Assembly: GCA_023384025.1 (NCBI GenBank)
Contig: JAHDXX010000061.1
Location: forward strand, 2,144-14,427
Length of the DNA: 12,284 nucleotides
DNA from: Sphingomonadaceae bacterium
Lineage (GTDB): Bacteria; Pseudomonadota; Alphaproteobacteria; Sphingomonadales; Sphingomonadaceae
Direction: 5' to 3'
The notes below the pieces were generated by a model that was not told the DNA's origin, did no database searches, and was given only the letters and a program-made list of their open reading frames with translations. Below are positions 6,771 to 12,284 of the stretch, piece by piece. The position numbers were made by a program, and so were the translations under genes. Numbering within the stretch: the stretch's first letter is position 1; each line of letters opens with the position of its first letter.

Positions 6771-8898
6771 GCCGCTTGTTCCCGTAGCCGTAGCCATAAC
6801 CGTAGCCATAACCGTAGCCGTAGGGCGAATTGCGTTCGTCGAGCTTGGTCACGATCACCCCGAAGATCTGCGCCTGGACCGAGCGCAGGCGACGCAGGGC
6901 ATTCTGGATCGAGCGGAAGTTCGGCCCGTTGCTTTCGACGACGTAGATCACCCCGTCAGCGACGCGGGAGATTTCCGTCGCATCGGCCAGACCAAGCACC
7001 GGCGCGCTGTCGATAATGATGTGGTCATAGGCTTCGCGCGCCGACTCCATCACCTTCTCCAGCTGGTCGCCTGCGAACAGGTCTGCCGGGTTGGGCGGGA
7101 AGCGGCCCGACGGGATCACGTCGAACCCGTGCAGGTCGAGATGGACGACCGAATCCGTGAACGAGGCATTGGCGCTGAGCAGGCCGCTCAGGCCCGCACC
7201 CTTGCCGGTGCCGATCACTTCGTCGAGCACGGAATTGCGCAAGTCGGCGTCGATCAGCAGGACCTTGCGGCCGAGCTGGGCGAAAGTCCGCGCCAGCGCG
7301 AAGCACGACAGGCTCTTGCCTTCGTTCGGCCGGGTCGAAGTCAGCATCATCGCCTGCGGTGCACCCTCGGTGGTCAGGAACATGATGTTCGACCGGGTCG
7401 CGAAATAGGCTTCGCTGATGTCGGAGGTCCGGACCCTGAGGTCGTCCATCGCGGAGTCTTCATCGACCCGCGGGATGAGGCCAAGCGTGGGCAGGCCGAG
7501 GCGCCGTTCGACATCGCCCGGATCGCGCAGGGTCTGGTCGAGCATTTCGCGGATGTAGACCAGCAGCGCGCCGGCGATCAGCGAGGCCAGGAAGCCGAAC
7601 AGCAGGTTCTGGGCGAGCGACGGCGCGTAAGGCGAGGTCGGCACTTCCGCGGTATCGACCAGCGCGATGTTGTTCTTGCCCGCACCCGAGACCTCGAGTT
7701 CCTTGAGGCGCTGCAGCAGGCTGTCATAGAGCTGGCGGTTGGTATCCACCTCGCGCTTCAGGATGCCGTACTGGATGCTGGTGCCCTGCTGGCCGAGGTA
7801 CGAGTTGCGGACCTGGTCGAGCTTGGCGCGCAGCTGGCGCTCTTCCATCAGCGCGGCCTTGTAGGAATTGTTGGCGCTGGTGTTGTCGATCGTCCGCTCT
7901 GCTGCAAGCGCACGTTCGAGCGCATCGATTTCCGCCTGCTTCGACTTGATCAGCGGATAGTCGGGGCCGAAATTGGTCGACAGGTCGGCCAGCTGGGCGC
8001 GGTTTTCGGCCAGCCGGGTGCGCAGCGAAGCCGCTGTTGCCTGGCCGCCCGGATCGCGCGTGCCGGCGCGGAGCGCGGCCTCGGCAGAGATCCGCTTGGC
8101 GGTGGCTGCGGTAAGCGCCTGGTTGAGCGAGGACAGCTCGGCCCCGGCCAGGGTCTGCTCGGCGGTTTCGGTTGCGCTGCCGTCGCCACCGGATTCGATG
8201 ATCACGATCTCGTTGGCATTGGCATAATCGATCAGCGCGCTTTCCGAGGTGGCGAGGCGCACGCGCAGCTCTTCGATCTGGTCTTCCAGGAACTTGCGCG
8301 CTTCGATGTTGGCGCCGAACTGCTTCTCGAAATTGGTCGCGACAAACTGTTCCGCCCAGATGTTGGCGACTTTCGCCGAGACTTCCGGATCGGAACTGGT
8401 GAACTGCACGTCGACCAGGTTCGAATCGACCACCGGCTCGATCTCGACATTGTTGAGCAGGTTGCGGATCAGCGCGCGCGGCGTTGCCGATGAACCGTCG
8501 CCCATGCCGCCTGCGGCGAGGAATTCGCGGTCGCGGGCAAGGTTGCCTTCGTCAATCACCCGCTGCGCGAGCGAGCGGGATTCGAGCAGGGCATATTGCG
8601 TTTCGTAGTACTGCCGGTCGCGCGCCCAGGCTTCTGGCTCGAGCAGCTCGGTGCCGGTCGCCGAGGGAACGGACGGCGCGATCTCGATCCGGGCGGCAGC
8701 GCGATAGCGCTCGGTCGACAGCAGTGTGACCACGAGGCCGCCGAGCAGCCCCAGCGCCAGCAGGCCGAGCAGCCAGTAGCGCAAGTTGACGGTCTGCAGC
8801 CACAGCCGTTCAAGCTCGTAATAGAACGGGTTCTCCACGTGGAAGAACTCGGCTTGTCCGCTTGCCTGCGGAACCGTGGTGTCGCTTTGCTCTGCCAT
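6754..8898 (-). CDS. Polysaccharide copolymerase / BY-kinase tyrosine autokinase (Wzc/GumC-like)
   Basis: This 714-residue inner-membrane protein joins a Wzz chain-length domain to a bacterial tyrosine kinase. It should control chain length and gate export by cycles of autophosphorylation. The first membrane helix is at about 41-61. The periplasmic part (62-425) includes the Wzz region and long coiled coils (about 195-230, 255-275, 290-335, 345-405). The proline-rich VPTSPYAPS (419-427) precedes the second helix (about 428-449). The kinase domain has Walker A STRPNEGKS (521-529), Walker A' LLIDADLR (547-554) and Walker B HIIIDSAPV (626-634). The C-terminal tyrosine cluster is (Tyr-Gly)7 at 693-706. 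The fused kinase is the Gram-negative arrangement. It starts 13 bp after the upstream export lipoprotein gene, and its 3' end overlaps the next gene. All catalytic motifs look intact. Confidence 0.95.
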   Translation of the reverse strand: MAEQSDTTVPQASGQAEFFHVENPFYYELERLWLQTVNLRYWLLGLLALGLLGGLVVTLLSTERYRAAARIEIAPSVPSATGTELLEPEAWARDRQYYETQYALLESRSLAQRVIDEGNLARDREFLAAGGMGDGSSATPRALIRNLLNNVEIEPVVDSNLVDVQFTSSDPEVSAKVANIWAEQFVATNFEKQFGANIEARKFLEDQIEELRVRLATSESALIDYANANEIVIIESGGDGSATETAEQTLAGAELSSLNQALTAATAKRISAEAALRAGTRDPGGQATAASLRTRLAENRAQLADLSTNFGPDYPLIKSKQAEIDALERALAAERTIDNTSANNSYKAALMEERQLRAKLDQVRNSYLGQQGTSIQYGILKREVDTNRQLYDSLLQRLKELEVSGAGKNNIALVDTAEVPTSPYAPSLAQNLLFGFLASLIAGALLVYIREMLDQTLRDPGDVERRLGLPTLGLIPRVDEDSAMDDLRVRTSDISEAYFATRSNIMFLTTEGAPQAMMLTSTRPNEGKSLSCFALARTFAQLGRKVLLIDADLRNSVLDEVIGTGKGAGLSGLLSANASFTDSVVHLDLHGFDVIPSGRFPPNPADLFAGDQLEKVMESAREAYDHIIIDSAPVLGLADATEISRVADGVIYVVESNGPNFRSIQNALRRLRSVQAQIFGVIVTKLDERNSPYGYGYGYGYGYGYGNKRREAAE
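6781..6822 (-). repeat. Six-base tandem repeat encoding (Tyr-Gly)7
   Basis: Seven tandem 6-bp units encode Tyr-Gly. The Tyr codons read TAC, TAC, TAT, TAC, TAT, TAC, TAC, so a 12-bp unit (TACGGTTATGGC) is itself repeated. The array forms the phosphorylation tail of the BY-kinase and ends 10 bases before the likely GTG start of the next gene. The unit length keeps the frame if copies are gained or lost. Confidence 0.9.
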
Positions 8899-8911
8899 TG
8901 TCGCCTGTCTG

Positions 8912-9616
8912 TCAGTTGGACGTGCGGTCTAGAAGGATCGCACTGGTCGTCAGCAGCGGAAGCACCTGGATGATACTCTGCAGCGAGCGCCGGAACTGCG
9001 AGTCACCGACCATGATGATGTCTTCGGAATAGACCGGGGGGTCATTGTAGTTGCCCCGCTGGATCGCCGCCAGATTGTACACGCCGACATAACGCTGGCC
9101 GCCCACTGTACGCAGGATCAGCACGTCATCGGACTTCGAAAAATCGGTCAACCCGCCCGACAGGTTGATCGCCCGCAACAGCGTGGTCGCGGTCTGCGAC
9201 GGGTAGGCACCCGGTCGCTCCACTTCTCCGCCAACCGAGACAGTCGCTTCGGGGACATTGTCCGGACGGACAGTGACCTGCGGATTTACCACGTAGCGCC
9301 CGGCAAGGCGGCTTGCGATCCGTTCGGCTGCCTGAGCAGGCGTCAGGCCGGCTGTCTCGATGCTGCCGACCAGAGGATAAGGCAGGTTGCCATTCTCGTC
9401 AGTCAGGAACGCGCCGGTGAGCATCGGGGCATTGGCGACAGAAATCGTGAGCAGCTGCTGCGGCCCGATCCGGTAGACGCCCAACCCCTCGGGCACCGGC
9501 AGCTCGGTCAGGTTTGCCAGCTCCACATCGGGCGATGCCGCCACGGTACGGTCGCGGACGCATCCGGCGAGGCCGATTGCGAGAACCACAGAGAGCAGGA
9601 GTTTTCCCAAGTGCAA
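8912..9616 (-). CDS. Polysaccharide export outer-membrane lipoprotein (short Wza/GumB-type OPX protein)
   Basis: This is the outer-membrane/periplasmic partner of the BY-kinase in polysaccharide export. With a TTG start at 9616 it has 234 residues. The lipoprotein signal is basic-hydrophobic with lipobox LAGC, Cys19. The polysaccharide-export domain (about 46-122) starts at LGVYRIGPQQLLTISV and includes NGNLPYPLVGSIETAGLT (76-93). An SLBB domain follows (VSVGGEVERPGAYP, 126-139, through about 200). A hydrophobic C-terminal stretch (214-229) ends the protein. It is far shorter than E. coli Wza (about 380), having one SLBB domain as in GumB. TTG at 9616 has GGAAGG 7 bases upstream and begins exactly at the signal peptide. 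Another TTG at 9679 would add 21 unlikely residues, and no ATG is available. It sits 68 bp after the ligase-like gene and 13 bp before the kinase gene. Confidence 0.92.
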   Translation of the reverse strand: MHLGKLLLSVVLAIGLAGCVRDRTVAASPDVELANLTELPVPEGLGVYRIGPQQLLTISVANAPMLTGAFLTDENGNLPYPLVGSIETAGLTPAQAAERIASRLAGRYVVNPQVTVRPDNVPEATVSVGGEVERPGAYPSQTATTLLRAINLSGGLTDFSKSDDVLILRTVGGQRYVGVYNLAAIQRGNYNDPPVYSEDIIMVGDSQFRRSLQSIIQVLPLLTTSAILLDRTSN

Positions 9617-9684
9617 GGTCTGGCCTTCCGATGGAATTGCTGTTGGGCGGGGCTTTAACGATAAGGCAGGCGATTGCAAACCAC

Positions 9685-11124
9685 TTAACGAGCGACACCC
9701 CCAGCACGATTCCCGTCATCCGCGATAACCGCAGGTCCGGCAGCAAAGGCGAGCAGCAGGAACATCGCGACAAGCTGCATCAGCGGCGTGCGCAGGGGGT
9801 AGTCAACCGCACTGGCGGCGGCGAGCACAAGCACGACCCCGAACCAGAACAGTGCCCCGGCCGCCGCATTGGGACCGCCGATCCCGCGCAGCGCGGTGCG
9901 CCCGATCCACACGGCCGCCGCCACGACGATCACAAGGCCGGCTGCGCCGCCTTCGATCACGAACTGGGCAAGGTCGTTGTGCGCCTGGTTGACATAGAGC
10001 GGCGCCATCAGGGCGACCGGTTCGTGGATGTGATAGGCCTCCTCGAACGCGCCGAACCCGATGCCGGCCCAGGAATAGGTGCGGACCATTTCTGCCACCA
10101 CCGGCCACAGCTGGATCCGCATTTCGTCGCCCAGGCCCTTCTGCGCAATGCGGTCGAGCGCGGGAATGGCGTCGAACAGGGCAAACAGGAAAACGACCGC
10201 GACGAGCGAAAGCAGCACCGCCGCACCCGCCAGCATCAGCCGGGTACGGGGATTGCCCAGCCAGCCTCCGCTGCGCCCATGCCCCCGCGCACCGCCACCA
10301 GCGGCAAGGCCCATCGCCAGAAACAGGACCAGAACCGCCACCAGGCCCGCGAGGCCAGCCCGCGAGCCGCTGACCAGCGTGCTGAGCACGGCGATTGCCG
10401 CACCCCCCATCAGGATGATTCCCCGGCCGCCGCCTTCGCGCCCCGCCGGGGAACCGAACCGGAGATAGGCCGCGGTCAGGACAGTGAGCAAGGCGAGTGT
10501 GGCGCCGTGGTTGCGGTTGGCAAACAGCCCGCTGGCCGAACCGACACTGGCGAACTCGTAGAGGTAGAGGAAGTTGAGCCCGGAGACCTGCAACAGCCCG
10601 ATTGCCGCGCTGGTCACCCCGAGTGCGAACACTGCCCACAACAGCGTTGCCCGGTCCAGCCGCAGCACGAGCGCCATGAGGCAGGCGGCAAGCGGTACTG
10701 CAAGGCTGGCGAGCGCATTGAACGTGCGCCCGGGAACCAGCGACAGCGGCCGCCATGCCTCGTCCCAGCCGAGTGCCCGGTCCAGCGCGACAACCGGTTC
10801 GCGCCCGGGCAGCGCGTGCCAGACGGACGGCGGCAAAGGCACCGTCTGCAGGGCCATCACCAGGGCCAGGGCCAGCAGCAGGAACAGCGGCGCACGCCCG
10901 CGCGCCAGCGCCTCGCGCGACATCATGTAGAACAACGGCACCAGCAGGAGAGCAATGGCCGGGCGCAGGATCACGATCTGGGTCGGATCGGGGCGGGAAC
11001 TGCCACCCAGAAGCGCGACCAGCACCATGAACAGGGCGAACAGGATGAGTGACGGCAGACCGAGCACATGGTCGGACACCGGTGGCACCGCACCTGCCCG
11101 CTTGATATCGGCTTTGCTGCTCAT
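9685..11124 (-). CDS. O-antigen ligase/polymerase family membrane protein (Wzy_C type)
   Basis: This 479-residue polytopic inner-membrane protein has about 10-12 hydrophobic segments. It fits the O-antigen ligase/Wzy superfamily, which transfers or polymerises lipid-linked glycans on the periplasmic face. Visible signatures are GLFANRNHGATLALL (199-213), VSGSRAGLAGL (251-261), the periplasmic-loop Arg336 before LWPVVAEM, GIGFGAFEEAY (354-364), and QAHNDLAQFVIEGG (380-393), the usual His-Asn motif. The ATG at 11124 is preferred over an in-frame TTG at 11136. No ribosome site precedes it. Whether it is a ligase or a Wzy polymerase cannot be told from sequence alone. Being first in an operon with export lipoprotein and copolymerase genes slightly favours a polymerase or exopolysaccharide role over lipopolysaccharide ligation. 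Confidence 0.88.
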   Translation of the reverse strand: MSSKADIKRAGAVPPVSDHVLGLPSLILFALFMVLVALLGGSSRPDPTQIVILRPAIALLLVPLFYMMSREALARGRAPLFLLLALALVMALQTVPLPPSVWHALPGREPVVALDRALGWDEAWRPLSLVPGRTFNALASLAVPLAACLMALVLRLDRATLLWAVFALGVTSAAIGLLQVSGLNFLYLYEFASVGSASGLFANRNHGATLALLTVLTAAYLRFGSPAGREGGGRGIILMGGAAIAVLSTLVSGSRAGLAGLVAVLVLFLAMGLAAGGGARGHGRSGGWLGNPRTRLMLAGAAVLLSLVAVVFLFALFDAIPALDRIAQKGLGDEMRIQLWPVVAEMVRTYSWAGIGFGAFEEAYHIHEPVALMAPLYVNQAHNDLAQFVIEGGAAGLVIVVAAAVWIGRTALRGIGGPNAAAGALFWFGVVLVLAAASAVDYPLRTPLMQLVAMFLLLAFAAGPAVIADDGNRAGGVAR

Positions 11125-11132
11125 CGCGCGCA

Positions 11133-11161
11133 GCAATCGTGGCGGCCCATGGCAATGTCAA
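11133..11161 (-). promoter_or_regulatory. Candidate promoter of the polysaccharide operon
   Basis: On the minus strand a perfect -35 hexamer TTGACA (reverse complement of 11156-11161) is followed, after 17 bases, by GATTGC (11133-11138), a poor -10. Transcription from it would start at about 11125, immediately before the ATG at 11124. That ATG has no ribosome site, so a leaderless message is possible. The -35 match could be chance. Confidence 0.35.
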
Positions 11162-11200
11162 GCAGGTTGATGGCGCACATCGCTGCCCCTGACCCTAGGC

Positions 11201-11214
11201 ACCGGGCACCCGGT
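11201..11214. repeat. Perfect palindrome in the divergent intergenic region
   Basis: ACCGGG, a CA spacer, and CCCGGT form a perfect 6-bp-arm inverted repeat in the 150-bp gap between the polysaccharide operon and the HAD gene. Its position between two divergent promoters would suit a regulator's operator, though in GC-rich DNA short palindromes also arise by chance. Confidence 0.3.
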
Positions 11215-11274
11215 CCGCTAGCTGGGCGCGCGCGTGCAGACGAATCATCCGGTGCTGGCGCGGCAGGAGCGAAC

Positions 11275-11667
11275 GTGCGGATCATACTCGACGTTGACGG
11301 TACGCTGACCTTTGATGACCCTTCGCGGGACTATCCGTCGCGCTTGCCACGGCTCGACGTGATCGAGCGGGTCAACCACCTGCATCGTTGCGGTGCGCGG
11401 ATTGTCGTCTACAGCGCACGCAACATGCGCACCTATTCTGCGAACACCGGGCTGATCACCCGCCACACCGTTGCGCCGCTGGTGGAGTGGCTCGACCGGC
11501 ACGGCGTCTGCTTTGACGAACTGCACATCGGCAAGCCGTGGTGCGGGCCGGGGGGCTTCTATGTCCACGGGCGCAGCCTGCGTCCGTCCGCGTTCGCCGC
11601 GCTTGCCCTGGACGAGATCGAGCAGCTGTTCGGCCTGTCCGCCCCGGCACAGGGGGCTTCCGCATGA
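11275..11667 (+). CDS. HAD superfamily protein, EcbF/BcbF capsule-biosynthesis phosphatase type
   Basis: This small cytoplasmic protein (130 residues) resembles the EcbF-BcbF capsule phosphatases of Pasteurella-type loci (about 125 residues). It has HAD motif I ILDVDGTLTFDD (4-15; Asp6 nucleophile, Asp8 acid/base). Motif II lies in VVYSARNMRTY (44-54, Ser47) and the motif III Lys87 in HIGKPWCG (84-91). FYVHGRSLRPSAF (95-107) is the block where family members, as I recall them, have FYVDDK or FYVDDR. The acidic motif IV pair is therefore His98-Gly99 here, so metal binding may be altered. GTG at 11275 is chosen: AGGAG (11265-11269) lies 5 bases upstream and homology begins at once. The frame is open further upstream but unconserved. 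Its stop overlaps the next ATG (ATGA). The natural substrate is unknown, probably a sugar or polyol phosphate. Confidence 0.87.
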   Translation: MRIILDVDGTLTFDDPSRDYPSRLPRLDVIERVNHLHRCGARIVVYSARNMRTYSANTGLITRHTVAPLVEWLDRHGVCFDELHIGKPWCGPGGFYVHGRSLRPSAFAALALDEIEQLFGLSAPAQGASA

Positions 11668-12284
11668 GCCATAGCTTGAACCATGCCACGCTCATCACGT
11701 CGGGCACTTATGTCGGCGAGGAAATGCAGGCCGAATTCGGGCGGTTGCCGCCCGCGTTCCTGCCGGTTGGTCCGGCGGTGCTGTTGCAGCACCAGCTCGA
11801 CCGGCTCTCGGCCAGCGGTCCGGTCTGGCTGTCACTCCCGAACGACTTCGAGCCGGACCCGGCGCTCGCGCGCCTGCTCGGTGAGCGGGGCGTAACCCGG
11901 CTGGCGCTCGACCCGCGCCGTTCGCTTGGCCTCTCGGTGTTCCAGGCAATCCTTGAAATGGGGCTCGAAGGGCCGATCGACATCATGCATGGCGACACCC
12001 TGCTGACGCTGCCCGCCGAACTGCCGGCGCAGTGCGTGTCGGTCGGTCCGGTGTCGGACCAGTACCGCTGGGGCGTAGTCGGGATCGCGGATGGCATGGT
12101 CGCTTCGATCCACACCGGGGACGGGGGCGAACAGCTGACGGGCGATTCGCGCGTGCTGAGCGGTTTTTTCCGCTTTGCCGACCGCCCCGGCTTCCTGCGC
12201 TGCCTGTCGCGGTGCGAATTCGACTTCGTGGCTTCCGTCGCGGAATATGCCCGGTCCACGCCCGTCGCGGCGGTCGACGGGGTC
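11664..12284 (+). CDS. Nucleotidyltransferase-like capsule biosynthesis protein, 5' part (runs off the right edge)
   Basis: An open frame starts at ATG 11664 and continues for 207 codons to the window edge with no stop. AGGGGG lies 7 bases upstream and the ATG overlaps the HAD stop, so the two are translationally coupled. The pattern suggests a sugar-nucleotidyltransferase fold. There is a first strand ATLITSG (8-14), then RLPPAFLPVGPAVLLQHQLDRL (27-48, in the place of the PK-x-LLPV-G block), VFQAILEMG (92-100), IDIMHGDTLL (105-114, the usual GD-containing strand), and SGFFRF (166-171). The usual Gly-x-Gly-x-Arg signature and the Lys of the PK block are absent. That points to a divergent branch or a changed activity. 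The C-terminal half is not seen. Partnership with a capsule-type HAD protein supports a role in precursor synthesis. Confidence 0.7.
   Translation, partial: MSHSLNHATLITSGTYVGEEMQAEFGRLPPAFLPVGPAVLLQHQLDRLSASGPVWLSLPNDFEPDPALARLLGERGVTRLALDPRRSLGLSVFQAILEMGLEGPIDIMHGDTLLTLPAELPAQCVSVGPVSDQYRWGVVGIADGMVASIHTGDGGEQLTGDSRVLSGFFRFADRPGFLRCLSRCEFDFVASVAEYARSTPVAAVDGV

Noticed and set aside
6771..6809. ATG starts at 6809 and 6794 for the uncharacterised protein
   Set aside because: They would encode an Ala/Thr-rich leader from the Tyr-Gly repeat in another frame. GTG at 6770 gives a basic N-terminus directly before the membrane segment.
7021..8493. 490-codon plus-strand frame antisense to the BY-kinase
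   Set aside because: The BY-kinase has all its motifs on the opposite strand. The plus-strand product is rich in His, Gln and Arg with no domain pattern.
9617..9684. Possible internal promoter between the ligase-like and export lipoprotein genes
   Set aside because: TTGCAA and TTAAAG on the minus strand are only 15 bases apart and the -10 match is poor. The 68-bp gap can be explained by a single operon.
9514..11052. 512-codon plus-strand frame antisense to the ligase-like gene
   Set aside because: The product is highly polar and repetitive (Gln, Arg, His), typical of the reverse complement of a membrane-protein gene.
11068..11274. N-terminal extension of the HAD gene by up to 69 residues
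   Set aside because: The extension overlaps the divergent gene's start, shows no conservation, and precedes a GTG with AGGAG at ideal spacing directly before the first HAD motif.
1..12284. tRNA, rRNA, CRISPR, insertion-sequence ends, integrase or toxin-antitoxin genes
   Set aside because: No cloverleaf, regular direct-repeat array, terminal inverted repeats or transposase-like protein was seen on either strand; genes account for nearly the whole window.

Overview
The window looks like chromosomal DNA of a high-GC alphaproteobacterium, most likely from the Sphingomonadales and plausibly the Erythrobacteraceae. This rests on codon use, protein similarity by eye, and the gene order pdxH / dnaJ-type chaperone / fabI, which I know from alphaproteobacteria; no marker gene here fixes the genus. 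Coding density is very high. No tRNA, rRNA, CRISPR array, insertion sequence or phage gene was seen, and no gap between genes exceeds about 200 bases.

Layout. (1) Positions 1-186 hold the 3' end of a serine-hydrolase (beta-lactamase-family) gene. (2) A minus-strand operon runs pdxH -> cation diffusion facilitator -> PhzF-family protein (2611 down to 250), with start and stop codons overlapping at both junctions. (3) A divergent plus-strand operon runs DnaJ/CbpA-type co-chaperone -> YihY/BrkB membrane protein -> fabI (2804-5524), also overlapping at each junction. (4) A minus-strand polysaccharide operon (11124 down to 5568) holds an O-antigen ligase/polymerase-like membrane protein, a short outer-membrane export lipoprotein, a fused Wzz/BY-kinase copolymerase with a (Tyr-Gly)7 tail, and an uncharacterised membrane-anchored protein. 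(5) Divergent from it, on the plus strand, are a small HAD protein of the EcbF/BcbF capsule-phosphatase type and, overlapping it by ATGA, a nucleotidyltransferase-like gene that runs off the right edge.

How the genes work together. Regions 1-3 are housekeeping: B6 cofactor oxidation, divalent metal efflux, protein folding and fatty-acid elongation. Regions 4-5 form one side of a surface-polysaccharide locus. The BY-kinase and export lipoprotein would form the trans-envelope export machine, and the ligase-like protein would polymerise or transfer the glycan. The HAD and nucleotidyltransferase-like proteins would act on a phosphorylated or nucleotide-activated precursor. The glycosyltransferases are not in the window and probably lie to the right.

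The most unusual content is at the right edge. The HAD protein keeps its nucleophile motif but shows His-Gly where I expect the acidic pair of motif IV. Its coupled partner has a nucleotidyltransferase-like fold pattern without the usual Gly-x-Gly-x-Arg signature. The uncharacterised last gene of the export operon and the Tyr-Gly repeat just before it also deserve attention. I found no wholly new system that I can defend.
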